Shown piece by piece: positions 1 to 8,910 of a DNA stretch of 51,043 bases. The DNA lies in contig JAJQCA010000070.1 of the NCBI GenBank assembly GCA_021202985.1, forward strand, positions 1 to 51,043. Direction: 5' to 3'. Made by a program: the position numbers and the translations under genes. Within the stretch, counting starts at the first letter, position 1. Every line of letters begins with the position of its first letter. The notes beneath the pieces were generated by a model. That model had not been told where the DNA came from. It ran no database searches and saw only the letters and a list, made by a program, of their open reading frames with translations. This DNA is from Alistipes sp. (GTDB taxonomy: Bacteria; Bacteroidota; Bacteroidia; Bacteroidales; Rikenellaceae).

Positions 1-227
1 GCTCCCGCCCCCGGCCCTTTGATCCGACCGGATACATTAAGGTACGTGTGTCGCCTGTGGGCCGAGGGTTCGCCTCAGGGCGGGTGTATCCCTGTCCCCT
101 GCTGGAAATAGTTACAGCTTTGTTGATAACTATACGCCACGGGGCGGATGCGGAGTGCGCTTTTTTGTTATTTTTGTGGAAATTCGCCTTAATGGGTACC
201 GACCGTTGGGCAAAATGATACTCGTTT
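1..227. other. Upstream non-coding stretch with a hairpin-rich segment
   Basis: No gene is seen before the TPR protein. Positions 30-36 (GGATACA) pair with 85-91 (TGTATCC), and a smaller GAGG/CCTC hairpin lies inside, so 30-91 could fold as a branched RNA or DNA structure. I do not recognise a known riboswitch or ncRNA family. A perfect TAnnTTTG -7 element follows at 169-176. Confidence 0.35.
169..176 (+). promoter_or_regulatory. Bacteroidota -7 promoter element for the TPR gene
   Basis: TATTTTTG matches the Bacteroidota -7 consensus TAnnTTTG. It would start transcription about 45 nt before the ATG at 228. No clear -33 TTG is seen at the usual spacing, so this rests on the -7 box alone. Confidence 0.4.
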
Positions 228-3227
228 ATGAATAAGAGACATCTTCTTACAATAATCCTGTCGTTCGCACTTTCGCTTTCTTTCGCAATCCAGCCGGGGT
301 CGCCCGGGCGGCTGGCCGGGCATCTGGACAGGGGTGTGGAGCTTTACGAGGCGCAGCGTTACAGGGCGGCACTGGAGGAGTTCGGTAAGGCCCGGCAAGA
401 GGCCTCCGACGCTCCGTACCAGACGGTGGTGAAGATAGATTACTACCTTGCCTGTGCCGCAGCACTGACGCTTGACCCCATGGCGATGGAACGGCTGGAC
501 AGTTTTCTGGAGAATCACCCCGGAAGCATCTACTCCAACGATATAAGGTTCGCCAAGGCAAACCTGCTTTTCGATATGGGAAAGTATGACCAGGCACTCA
601 ACGAGTACCGGTTGGTGATACCGGCGGAATTTACACCGGCCGAGAGGGACGAATTCCACTTTAAAATCGGATATTCCTATTTCAGGCTGGGAGGAAATAA
701 TAACCATAACGCCGCCCGGCAACATTTCGGGAACGTCTCTGCCGACGGGACCTACGGAATCCACGCCACTTACCATACGGCTTACCTCGATTACGTGGGC
801 GGCGATTACGGGGCGGCCAAAAGGGTGTTCCAGTCGCTGGCCTCAAGCCCGGCATACGGGCCTGTGGTGCCGTTCTACCTGTTGCAGATAGAGTTCCTGG
901 AGGGCAATTACGATTATGTGCTTCGCGAGGGCGACCGGTTGATGGAGTCGGCCCGCGGCGAACGCGAGGCCGAAATTGCCCGGATAATGGCCGAGTCGTG
1001 GTTCCATAAGGGCGATTACGGGCAGGCCCTGCGATACATGGATATATACCGTCAGCACCGCGGAACGATGGGCCGCGAGGAGAATTACATCGTGGGCTTC
1101 TCGTCGTATATGCGCAACGATATAGCGGACGCCGAAAGGTACCTGTCGCTGGTGGTGGGTCCGGACGACCGGCTTACGCAGAATGCGGCCTATCACCTTG
1201 CGGCGAGCTACCTGCGTTCGGGAGACAAGGTGCGGGCCATGCAATCGTTCTCTATGGCTGCCGGTGCCGGTTACGACGATGCCATCAGGGAAGACGCGCT
1301 GTTCAATTACGGCAAGCTGCAATACGAACTGGGCGGAGGGGTTTTCAACGAGGCAATCAACGTGCTGAACCGTTACATCGCCGAATACCCGTCAGGGGCG
1401 CGCACCAACGAAGCACGGGAGTTCCTTGTTGCGGCTTACTACAACTCGAACAACTACGAAGCGGCCTACGAAGCCATCAAACAGGTACCCGACCCGGACA
1501 ATAGCCTGCGCACGGCATTCCAGAAGATAGCCTATTTCCGGGCGATGGAGTATTACTCCAACGGCGATTACGCCACCGCGCTCAGGATGCTCGACGAGTC
1601 GCTTGACAACCGCTTCAACCCCAAATACACGGCCCTGACGCAGTTCTGGAAAGGTGAGATCCTATACCGCGAAGGCCGGTACGAACAGGCGATTCCGCTG
1701 TTCAACGAATACCTCGCCCTGTCGCCGGCTACCGAAAGGGAATACGGTATGGCGCAGTATAACCTGGGATATTGCTACTTCAACCTCGGCCGGTACGGCG
1801 AGGCCAGGACCTGGTTCGACAGGTTCCTCCGTTCGTCGAGCGCCTACGGCGGGATTCGGGCGGATGCGTACAACAGGGTGGGGGATACCTATTTCGCCAC
1901 CCGCGACTTCATAAAAGCGGTAGAGAATTACCGTTCGGCTGAAAGGCTCGGCACGCCGGAGATGTTCTATGCCCAGTACCGCCGTGCCGTAACGCTCGGA
2001 TTTACATCCGGTATTCCGGCGAAGATCGAGGCCCTAAGAAACATTGTCGAAACCGGGGAGGGCGACTACCTCGACGAGGCGCTCTACGAACTCGGGGCCA
2101 CCTATCTGGCCGCCGACAGATTCAACGAGGCGGTAACGGTGCTGGGGCAGTTCACGGACCGCTACCCGACTTCGGAGAAATACCTTTCCGCACTGTCCAA
2201 TCTCGGACTGGCTTACCAGAACCTTAACAATAACCAGCAGGCGCTTCGATACTACCAGATGGTGGTCGACCGGGCGCCCTCGTCGGCCGAGGCGCGCAAC
2301 GCGATGATAGCCCTGAAGAGTATATACGTGGATATGAACGATGTTGACGGCTATTTCAACTTCACGCAGCGCAGCGGAATCGAGACCGAGACGGGCGCGC
2401 AGGCCCGCGACTCGCTGTCGTACGCGGCGGCGGAGAGGGTCTACCTTTCGTCGGGAGGTGATCCGGCCCGCGGCATCGGGGCGTTTACCGATTACCTCGA
2501 CAAGTTCCCGCGCGGGGTATACCGTCCCAACGCGCTTTACAATCTCGGCGACCTCTATGCGCGTACCGATGCCGACCGGGCGATAGCAACGCTCGAGGAG
2601 CTGGCCGGGATGCACTACAACCAGTTTACCGTTCGGGGGCTGGAGAACCTGTCGGCGCTGGCTTACGAAAACGGGCGCTATGACAAGGCCGCCGAAGCAT
2701 ATATCAAACTGGCCGAGACGGCTGTGAACCCGCTGACGGTCGCCGCGGCCTACTCCGGGTACCTGAAATCGGTGGCAGCCGGCAGAAGCAACGACCGGAT
2801 AGTGGAAGCGGCCGACCGGGTGCTTTCACAAGGAAACATCTCGGCCGACGTGCGGCGCGAGGCGTCGTTCGCCAAAGCGCGCTCGCTGTCGGTGATGGGG
2901 CAGGAGACAGAGGCAATGGAAATATACCGCAGTCTGGCCACAGAGGTTCAGAGTCTCGAAGGTGCCGTATCTACCTATATGGTTATAGAGTCGCTGTATG
3001 AGGCCGGGCAGTCCGGCGCGGCCGAGAAGGCGGTGATGGACTTCGCGGCCGGTAACACCCCCCATGCATACTGGCTCGCCAAGGCATTCCTTGTGCTGGG
3101 CGACATATATATACAAAAGGGAGACACCTTCCAGGCAAGGGCCACTCTGCAAAGTATAGTGGACGGCTACTCGCCGTCGGACGACGGTATTGTCGCGGAA
3201 GCCCGCGCAAAAATCGATTCGCTGTAA
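228..3227 (+). CDS. Large secreted tetratricopeptide-repeat protein
   Basis: This 999-residue protein has an N-terminal signal peptide (about residues 1-20, hydrophobic after MNKRH) and then almost nothing but degenerate TPR units to the C-terminus. Recurrent motifs such as A-x-x-Y-x-x-G-x-Y-x-x-A and Y-N-L-G-x-x-Y appear every 34-40 residues. TPR solenoids are protein-protein scaffolds. A signal peptide without a membrane anchor suggests a periplasmic scaffold. The gene lies just before an outer-membrane barrel gene on the same strand, so the two are probably co-transcribed and may work at the outer membrane. No enzymatic domain is visible. The precise partner is unknown. Confidence 0.9.
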   Translation: MNKRHLLTIILSFALSLSFAIQPGSPGRLAGHLDRGVELYEAQRYRAALEEFGKARQEASDAPYQTVVKIDYYLACAAALTLDPMAMERLDSFLENHPGSIYSNDIRFAKANLLFDMGKYDQALNEYRLVIPAEFTPAERDEFHFKIGYSYFRLGGNNNHNAARQHFGNVSADGTYGIHATYHTAYLDYVGGDYGAAKRVFQSLASSPAYGPVVPFYLLQIEFLEGNYDYVLREGDRLMESARGEREAEIARIMAESWFHKGDYGQALRYMDIYRQHRGTMGREENYIVGFSSYMRNDIADAERYLSLVVGPDDRLTQNAAYHLAASYLRSGDKVRAMQSFSMAAGAGYDDAIREDALFNYGKLQYELGGGVFNEAINVLNRYIAEYPSGARTNEAREFLVAAYYNSNNYEAAYEAIKQVPDPDNSLRTAFQKIAYFRAMEYYSNGDYATALRMLDESLDNRFNPKYTALTQFWKGEILYREGRYEQAIPLFNEYLALSPATEREYGMAQYNLGYCYFNLGRYGEARTWFDRFLRSSSAYGGIRADAYNRVGDTYFATRDFIKAVENYRSAERLGTPEMFYAQYRRAVTLGFTSGIPAKIEALRNIVETGEGDYLDEALYELGATYLAADRFNEAVTVLGQFTDRYPTSEKYLSALSNLGLAYQNLNNNQQALRYYQMVVDRAPSSAEARNAMIALKSIYVDMNDVDGYFNFTQRSGIETETGAQARDSLSYAAAERVYLSSGGDPARGIGAFTDYLDKFPRGVYRPNALYNLGDLYARTDADRAIATLEELAGMHYNQFTVRGLENLSALAYENGRYDKAAEAYIKLAETAVNPLTVAAAYSGYLKSVAAGRSNDRIVEAADRVLSQGNISADVRREASFAKARSLSVMGQETEAMEIYRSLATEVQSLEGAVSTYMVIESLYEAGQSGAAEKAVMDFAAGNTPHAYWLAKAFLVLGDIYIQKGDTFQARATLQSIVDGYSPSDDGIVAEARAKIDSL

Positions 3228-3278
3228 GGAGCGGCTGGGATGTCTGTGGCGTTTCCCGTGCACGGAAAGTTGAGAAAA

Positions 3279-5012
3279 ATGAATGAAAGAGATATGACGA
3301 AGGGACTAATATCCAAACAGATAGCGGCGCTGGTTCTCCTTGCCGCGGCCTGTATGCCCGCCCGGGCGCAGGAGCCGGACGGGGACAGGGACCTTGACCG
3401 CAGGGTCGACGTGTCGCGCGAGTATATGCCCGATATGGACCGGGCGGCAAAGCTCACCATCCGGCCCGTGATGAACGATACCGTTTCGCTCCGGCCGGAG
3501 TTGGATTACACGGTCGTCCCGGCGCCGTGGTATACGGGGTTCGGGGTAGCCGCTATCAATCCGGTGAGGGTGGACGCATCGTCGTTCGAGCAGTTGATGC
3601 CGTTCTATCTTAAAGCCGGTTTCGGCGGACCGTCGCGGAGCGTGCTGGACCTCTACGGTACCACCACCTCCACCTCGGGCGGGTATGCCGGCGGGTACGT
3701 GACCCATAAGGGCGAGTGGTCCAAACTGCGCAACGAAATGGACGTGAAGGCTCGGGGTCTGGAGAGCCATAACAGCGTAGGGGTATTCGGCCGGACTTAC
3801 CTCGGCCGGCGGCTGGCCTTCTCCGGTGAGGTGGGGTACGATTACGATATCTATTCCCGTTACGGGTTTTCCCAATATTACGATGCGGACCACAGTACCA
3901 ACGGCCGGTTGATAAGCTACTCTATTCCCCGTGTCGCCGTACGGATAGGCCACGATTTCGTGGACATGGACCGGTTCAATTTCGCCGTCCGGGCCGATGG
4001 CTATCTGCTCAGGGACCGGGATAATATCAAGGAGTCAGGTATCGACATAGCGCTTGGACTGGGACAGCGGTTCGGGGTCCACGAGCTGAAACTGGACATC
4101 GCCTACGGAGGGGCATTCGGTTCCGGTAACCTCGAGGATTACGACCTTACCGCCTTTGGCGTCACACCCTCTTACCGTGTCAAAGGGGCGAAGTTGGAAA
4201 TTGGCGCACAGGTTGAGATTTCTTACAATAAATTGAAAAACAGCTATAGCGGGAACAGTTCCAAAACCCTGTTCCTCCCTTCGGCCGACGTCGTGTGGCG
4301 CGTGGACGATGCCTTCGCACCGTTTGCCCGACTGAGCAGCAGGGCCGTGTCGAACAGTTACTGGGACGTTACTTCGAGAAATCCGTACACAGCCTCGGCC
4401 ATGTATCTGCCTACGCGCGATTACAGGGCGGTGGCCGGTTTACGGGGCGATCTCGCCTCCAATTTTTCTTATGAAGTCCGCGTCGGGGGCGGCTATATGA
4501 AAGATGCCTTATTCAACGTATATTGGGACGGACTCGGAATATTCTTACCCGGAACATACGGTGAAAAAGTAAAGTATTTCACCGCCGGGGCGAGCCTTAC
4601 CGGCCGTATCTCCGGGAAATTCAGTGCCGGGTTGGAAGCCGACTATTTCAATTACTCGCAGGACGAGCTGGAATACACGTTGGACCTTCCGGAATTCAGG
4701 GGAGATATTTTTTTCAAATATAACCACCGGGATAAGCTGTTCCTTAAACTTACAGGCGGCCTGACCGGTACACGTAATTTCTCTTATTACTCGGCCTCGC
4801 CCGTCCCGGATTCGGATGCTATGTCGGCCAATCTGGGTTACGAAAAGCAGAATGCCGTTTTCGACCTGGGTCTGGAAGCAGAATACCGTTTGAACAAAAA
4901 ACTCGGAATATGGATTGCGGGAGAAAACCTGCTTAACCAAAAGCTATACCCGTACTATAATTACCGCGGCTTCGGCATATCGGTAACGGCCGGCGTCAAA
5001 CTGATGTTCTGA
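3279..5012 (+). CDS. Outer-membrane beta-barrel protein (TonB-receptor-like barrel without plug)
   Basis: The product is about 577 residues. The frame is open from 3240, but the signal peptide (ISKQIAALVLLAAACMPARA, followed by QEPDG) begins just after ATG codons at 3279 and 3294, so a start there fits better. The body is rich in alternating aromatic beta-strands (for example GGYAGGYVTHKGEWSKLRNE). It ends in a typical barrel strand with a terminal Phe (TAGVKLMF), the signal read by BamA. There is no recognisable plug or TonB box, so calling it a TonB receptor would be an overreach. It follows the TPR gene by about 50 nt and probably forms an operon with it. Substrate unknown. Confidence 0.82.
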   Translation: MNERDMTKGLISKQIAALVLLAAACMPARAQEPDGDRDLDRRVDVSREYMPDMDRAAKLTIRPVMNDTVSLRPELDYTVVPAPWYTGFGVAAINPVRVDASSFEQLMPFYLKAGFGGPSRSVLDLYGTTTSTSGGYAGGYVTHKGEWSKLRNEMDVKARGLESHNSVGVFGRTYLGRRLAFSGEVGYDYDIYSRYGFSQYYDADHSTNGRLISYSIPRVAVRIGHDFVDMDRFNFAVRADGYLLRDRDNIKESGIDIALGLGQRFGVHELKLDIAYGGAFGSGNLEDYDLTAFGVTPSYRVKGAKLEIGAQVEISYNKLKNSYSGNSSKTLFLPSADVVWRVDDAFAPFARLSSRAVSNSYWDVTSRNPYTASAMYLPTRDYRAVAGLRGDLASNFSYEVRVGGGYMKDALFNVYWDGLGIFLPGTYGEKVKYFTAGASLTGRISGKFSAGLEADYFNYSQDELEYTLDLPEFRGDIFFKYNHRDKLFLKLTGGLTGTRNFSYYSASPVPDSDAMSANLGYEKQNAVFDLGLEAEYRLNKKLGIWIAGENLLNQKLYPYYNYRGFGISVTAGVKLMF

Positions 5013-5096
5013 CCGGACGCCCTGTAGGCCGGAAGCGGAGGAACCTCCGGTTGTATGTCACGCTATTACGGGTCCCCGGTAGGGGATAGAAATATT

Positions 5097-5214
5097 AAGT
5101 CCTCTTCATCCATAAATGAAGGGGGCTTTAGTTGTGGTGTATTCACCCACAAAGGCTGAAGTAACTGGCTTTACGTGCAAACGAAAGCACCCGTCAAGCC
5201 AAGCCAGCGGCTTG
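5097..5214. other. Cluster of strong stem-loops between convergent genes
   Basis: Four inverted repeats lie in tandem: a 13-bp stem 5097-5109/5116-5128 with a 6-nt loop (including G-T pairs), 5132-5137/5147-5152 (TTGTGG/CCACAA), 5166-5171/5196-5201 (TGGCTT/AAGCCA) with inner ACG/CGT and TGC/GCA pairs, and 5200-5205/5209-5214. The + strand gene ending at 5012 and the - strand mltG ending at 5245 converge here, so termination is the simplest role. No stem has a clean run of T, and a structured RNA is an alternative. No promoter was recognised. Confidence 0.45.
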
Positions 5215-5244
5215 TTCCTGTCACGGTCCGGCGGATGGTTTATA

Positions 5245-6273
5245 TCACCTTATACCTGCCCGGTTGAGGGCTTCCCTCCAGAGCTGGCTGTTGCGGTTGT
5301 GTTCCCGCAGGTTGCGGGCGAAACTATGGTAACCCGAGAAGTCGGGTTTGGCGCAGAAGAAAAGGTAGTCGTGATGCTCGTAGTCGAGAACGGCGTCGAT
5401 GGCAGTAACAGGGGGCATGCAGATAGGCCCGGGAGGAATCCCCGGGTTCCGGTACGTATTGTAGGGATGGTCGACCTTTGTGTAAACGGTAAGCACCCTT
5501 TTTATGGTAAAATCGCCCATTGCGAAGATAACCGTAGGGTCCGCTTCGAGCGGCATGCCTATCCGCAGACGGTTGAGGTAGACACCCGCCACACGGGGCA
5601 TTTCGTCGGTCTTTTTCGTCTCCTCATAAACTATGGAGGCGAGGGTCGAGACTTCACCACGGGTAAGGCCCAATTCCTCCCTCTTTCTGTCGCGCTCGCC
5701 CGTCCAGAAATTTTCATACTCGCGTTTCATCCTGTCGAGGAACATCTGTGGAGTCGAAGTCCAATACATCTGGTAGGTATCCGGAATGAACATCCCGATA
5801 AAACCCTCCGGTGTGAAACCGTAATAAGCCGGGGTTGTATCGGCCATTATCACCTGCTGGAAAGCCACCGAGTCGGGTTGCAACTGGCGCGCAACACGTC
5901 CCGCAAGCTGTGGAAGCAGGCGTATGTTATTGAATGTCACGTTGACGGGTGTCTGGAAACCGCGCTGAAACATCCGCACCACCTGCGGGTAGGTCATCCC
6001 GGTCCGCAGCAGGTAATGGCCCGGCCTTACGTTCCCGTCCATACCCAGAAACTGCGCGAAATAATCCAGCCTCCGGGTGTTCCCGACGTAACCCTGTGCG
6101 CCAAGTTCCCGCGACAACTCTTCATAGGTCACTCCTTCCTCGATAATGAGACTGCCTCCTTCCGTTACGGCAGGTTTGGTCCAGAGAGAGTATCCGGTCA
6201 GGGCTGCCGCGAGGCCGGCCACGACAAGTATGGAGAGGGTTACGGCAATTATTTTTTTAGTTCTTTTTTTCAC
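5245..6273 (-). CDS. mltG: Endolytic murein transglycosylase MltG
   Basis: The 342-residue protein belongs to the YceG/MltG family, which cuts nascent glycan strands and is thought to end peptidoglycan chain growth. One N-terminal transmembrane helix (about residues 9-27, after MKKRTKK) anchors it in the inner membrane. A LysM-like segment follows (IIEEGVTYEELSRELG). The catalytic region is intact: LASIVYEET with Glu217/218, then the conserved YLNRLRIGMPLEADPTVIFA. Length and domain order are normal for the family. It stands alone, and its end faces the stem-loop cluster. Confidence is high from the motifs. Confidence 0.95.
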   Translation of the reverse strand: MKKRTKKIIAVTLSILVVAGLAAALTGYSLWTKPAVTEGGSLIIEEGVTYEELSRELGAQGYVGNTRRLDYFAQFLGMDGNVRPGHYLLRTGMTYPQVVRMFQRGFQTPVNVTFNNIRLLPQLAGRVARQLQPDSVAFQQVIMADTTPAYYGFTPEGFIGMFIPDTYQMYWTSTPQMFLDRMKREYENFWTGERDRKREELGLTRGEVSTLASIVYEETKKTDEMPRVAGVYLNRLRIGMPLEADPTVIFAMGDFTIKRVLTVYTKVDHPYNTYRNPGIPPGPICMPPVTAIDAVLDYEHHDYLFFCAKPDFSGYHSFARNLREHNRNSQLWREALNRAGIR

Positions 6274-6432
6274 TTCCTGCGATATTAATCATTTTGAGCA
6301 CCCCGGACGTCCAGGCGCAATACGGCGGTGAAGCATACCACGGCATTGCCGGGCCGCCGTTCCGCACTACGGGAAGGTACCCGACCGGCAGGTGCAAAAA
6401 TACTTTTTTTCGCCCAAAGGGACCCACTGTTT

Positions 6433-6462
6433 TTGGAGTTATTGCAAATTTATATACTTTTG
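6433..6462 (+). promoter_or_regulatory. Promoter of the SRP RNA gene
   Basis: TACTTTTG at 6455-6462 matches TAnnTTTG exactly, and a TTG at 6433-6435 lies 19 nt upstream as the -33 element. The mature RNA begins at about 6467, a few bases after the -7 box, so the start site fits. Confidence 0.7.
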
Positions 6463-6466
6463 CAAC

Positions 6467-6562
6467 GGGTAAGTCTTATACGACCAGCTCCTGCTGAATC
6501 CCCCAGGTGCGGAAGCAAGCAAGGGTAGGTGGTTGTAGCGGTGCGATATAAGTAGCTTACCC
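6467..6562 (+). ncRNA. ffs: Signal recognition particle RNA (small bacterial type)
   Basis: The 96-nt segment begins GGGTAAG and ends CTTACCC, so its ends pair. The centre holds the conserved SRP domain IV signature: CCAGGTGCGGAAGCAAGCAA, close to the E. coli 4.5S CAGGTCCGGAAGGAAGCA, with the GGAA-type tetraloop and the asymmetric loop bound by Ffh. The flanking CTCCTGCTGAATCCCCC and AGGGTAGGTGG arms are as I know them from Bacteroidales SRP RNAs. A consensus promoter lies immediately upstream and a T-run (ATTTTTTA) immediately downstream. With Ffh it targets membrane and secreted proteins to the translocon. Confidence 0.93.
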
Positions 6563-6846
6563 ATTTTTTATTTCCCCATGTCGGGAGGTTCCCTGTATTT
6601 ATTCCCATTCTCCTTTTCCATTTCTCTATCAGTTCTATCTGATTTCCGTTCCTGAATGACCGCTAAGATTTTAGGTCTGCCCCCTCCTCGATTTCAATAA
6701 CTATGACCGGTTCAATACCCGGCCCCGATACCGGCATTCCCGAGTTGCATTTAAATTGCGGGTTAACACAACATGCGCTTACCCTAATCCGCTCACGGTC
6801 TGCCCGGCAGGGTTTTTGGTCCTCACGCCGGTAAAACCGACAACTT
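6563..6846. other. Non-coding gap after the SRP RNA
   Basis: A T-rich tail follows the RNA, then about 280 bases with no open frame of note, no strong hairpin with a T-run and no exact TAnnTTTG element. I see nothing further to annotate. Confidence 0.4.
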
Positions 6847-7599
6847 ATGAAAAAGATATTTTACCTTCTCCTCCTGGCCGCACTGGCCACGGCCTGCGGC
6901 GGGAACAGGAATAGGCACGCGGCCGTGAACTGGGAGGATGAAATTCCGCGCGGTGAAATACTGGAGAACCGGGTCCTGACCGCCCGGGAGCAGCAGGCCC
7001 TTACACCTGACGAAGTAATTGAAGTATTGCGTGAAGGTAACCGCGATTTCGTGGACGACAACCTTACCATCCGCAATAACAGCGCCCGGATAAGGGACGC
7101 GGCGACGGGTCAGTACCCCATTGCCGTCGTACTCTCGTGCCTGGATTCGCGGGTGCCGGTCGAAGATGTGTTCCACCGCGGAATAGGGGATATCTTCGTG
7201 GCCCGGGTTGCGGGCAATATTTCCAACACGGACATACTGGGAAGCCTCGAGTACGCCTGCAAGGTGTCGGGCTCGAAGGTAGTAATGGTGCTCGGACACG
7301 GGAACTGCGGCGCCATCAAGTCGGCCATCGACGGGGTGGAGCTGGGCAATATAACCCACCTGCTGGACAAGATAAAGCCTGCGGTCGAACACACCCTCGA
7401 AAGTTACGACGGGATGATTTCCTCGTCGAACTACGAACTGGTGGACAGGGTATGCTATGCCAATGTGGTCCATACGGTAGCCGATATACGCCGTAACAGC
7501 CCTATACTGGCCGACATGGAACGGGAAGGAGAGATACGTATCATCGGCGGAGTTTACGACATGCATACGGGTGTGGTGGATTTTATGGACGATATCTGA
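6847..7599 (+). CDS. Beta-carbonic anhydrase, exported as a lipoprotein
   Basis: The 250-residue protein carries the beta-class zinc ligands: CLDSR (Cys98, Asp100, Arg102) and GHGNCG (His151, Cys154). It interconverts CO2 and bicarbonate. Unusually for a carbonic anhydrase often drawn as cytosolic, it starts with a lipoprotein signal (hydrophobic residues 4-12, lipobox LATAC with Cys17), so it should sit in the periplasm attached to a membrane. A roughly 45-residue spacer separates lipid anchor and enzyme. The next gene runs on the same strand but appears to have its own promoter. Confidence 0.93.
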   Translation: MKKIFYLLLLAALATACGGNRNRHAAVNWEDEIPRGEILENRVLTAREQQALTPDEVIEVLREGNRDFVDDNLTIRNNSARIRDAATGQYPIAVVLSCLDSRVPVEDVFHRGIGDIFVARVAGNISNTDILGSLEYACKVSGSKVVMVLGHGNCGAIKSAIDGVELGNITHLLDKIKPAVEHTLESYDGMISSSNYELVDRVCYANVVHTVADIRRNSPILADMEREGEIRIIGGVYDMHTGVVDFMDDI

Positions 7600-7670
7600 G
7601 CCTTTTATTCCACCCATATTAACCCGGCACCACATGGAGTGCCGTACGGAGCGGATTTCAAATAATTTAG

Positions 7671-7678
7671 TAACTTTA
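7671..7678 (+). promoter_or_regulatory. Possible -7 element before the YciO-like gene
   Basis: TAACTTTA differs from TAnnTTTG only in the last base and sits 73 nt before the chosen GTG start at 7751. No -33 TTG is seen at the right spacing. If real, it rules out the longer reading that begins at 7571. Confidence 0.35.
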
Positions 7679-7750
7679 CGCACTTCCCGTCCCATGCGGT
7701 CCCTGGCGGGGCCGGAAAGACCGGCAAAAGGCGTGGTAAAAGAATGTAAG

Positions 7751-8356
7751 GTGCTGATAAAATTATATACCAAAAATCCCGACCGGAAAGTTGTCGACCG
7801 GGTCGTCGAAATACTCGACGGCGACGGGCTAATCATCTACCCGACCGACGGGGTATACGCCTTCGGCTGCTCGCTCCGAAGCCGTAAGGCGCTCGAAAGG
7901 ATGAAGGCCATACGGCATAAGTCCGACAGCGATTTTTCGATAATGTGTTCCGACCTGAGCCATATCGCGGACTACGCACGGGTGGACAATTCCGCGTTCC
8001 GGCTGTTGAAAAGGAACCTGCCCGGTCCGTTTACCTTTATACTTAAGGCTTCGTCTAAAGTGCCCGATAAGGCCCTCTCGAAGCGGAAAACCATCGGTGT
8101 CAGGGTTGCCGACAACGCTATTCCCCAGGCCATAATAGCCGGGCTGGGCCAGCCGCTTATAACATCTTCCGTAAAGGACGACGATGAAATAACTGAATAC
8201 ACCACCGACCCGGAACTTATTTACGAACGGTACGGCCGCCTGGTGGACGCCGTTGTAGACGGTGGGCCGGGAGGTATAGTGCCCACAACGCTGGTAGACC
8301 TGTCCGGCGACGAACCGGAAATAATCCGGGAAGGCGGCGGCGAACTTATATTGTAA
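7751..8356 (+). CDS. YciO/YrdC/Sua5-family protein
   Basis: The 201-residue form starts at GTG 7751 (LIKLYTKNPDRKVV), which matches the usual start of this family. The frame stays open back to 7571, but that extra part overlaps the carbonic anhydrase gene and reads as low-quality sequence. The YrdC-type core is clear: IIYPTDGVYAFGCSL near the N-terminus, PGPFTFILKAS and KRKTIGVRVADN in the middle. Sua5/YrdC enzymes make threonylcarbamoyl-AMP for tRNA t6A. YciO is a shorter relative whose role is less certain, and size and sequence favour YciO here. It is followed 11 nt later by the DUF4199 gene. Confidence 0.85.
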   Translation: MLIKLYTKNPDRKVVDRVVEILDGDGLIIYPTDGVYAFGCSLRSRKALERMKAIRHKSDSDFSIMCSDLSHIADYARVDNSAFRLLKRNLPGPFTFILKASSKVPDKALSKRKTIGVRVADNAIPQAIIAGLGQPLITSSVKDDDEITEYTTDPELIYERYGRLVDAVVDGGPGGIVPTTLVDLSGDEPEIIREGGGELIL

Positions 8357-8367
8357 AAATTCAACGA

Positions 8368-8910
8368 ATGGATAGAACGGAACTTAAAAAAAGTTATTGG
8401 ACCGATGCGGCAATGGCCGGGGGCATCATAGGCATAGTTGTATTGATTATCAATATTGTACAAATAAACCTGCCGACCGGGTCGATGGTCACTTTGCTGT
8501 CGCTGGTAAAATTCATGGTGTTCGGATACCTGATTTACTACTACGCGCGCCGCAGGTCGGTGAAATACGACGCGGCGGACGGCTTCTCGTTCGGACAGAG
8601 TATGGGCTATATCCTTGCCATGATGCTTTTTACCGGATTTATACTGGGCCTTTCCGATTTCGTCCTCGGTAACTATGTTATGCCGGAATATTACGAGGAG
8701 GGTTTCGCCACGCTGCTCGACAATAACCCCATGTACGACCCGGACACCCCGGAGGGCGAAAGTATGCTCGCGCTGCTGGACGCTTACCGCCGCAGTCCGG
8801 TTGCCAACGCGCTGGGCGGTATTTTCTCATACCTGATATACGGCGGCCTGCTGGGCCTCGTCGCATCGGCATTCGTGAAACGCAAACCCGATATTTTCGC
8901 CGGCGAATGA
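8368..8910 (+). CDS. DUF4199-type membrane protein
   Basis: The 180-residue protein has about four hydrophobic helices: residues 15-34, 43-60, 80-103 and 150-168. A soluble acidic loop (about residues 106-145) lies between helices three and four. The N-terminal WTDAAMAGGIIG and the pattern KYxxADGFSFGQSMGYI fit DUF4199, a Bacteroidota family of unknown function. Its last codon overlaps the glycosyltransferase start (ATGA), so the two are translationally coupled. In Bacteroidota this pairing with a DPM1-like glycosyltransferase is familiar to me, but no role is established. Confidence 0.85.
   Translation: MDRTELKKSYWTDAAMAGGIIGIVVLIINIVQINLPTGSMVTLLSLVKFMVFGYLIYYYARRRSVKYDAADGFSFGQSMGYILAMMLFTGFILGLSDFVLGNYVMPEYYEEGFATLLDNNPMYDPDTPEGESMLALLDAYRRSPVANALGGIFSYLIYGGLLGLVASAFVKRKPDIFAGE

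Noticed and set aside
3240-3278. Longer N-terminus for the outer-membrane barrel
   Set aside because: The extra 13 residues come before a normal signal peptide and would disturb export.
5116-6288. 390-codon open frame on the + strand opposite mltG
   Set aside because: It is antisense to a well-supported mltG. High GC keeps the opposite frame open.
7571-7750. Longer N-terminus for the YciO-like protein
   Set aside because: It overlaps the carbonic anhydrase gene, lies upstream of the likely promoter and does not resemble the family.
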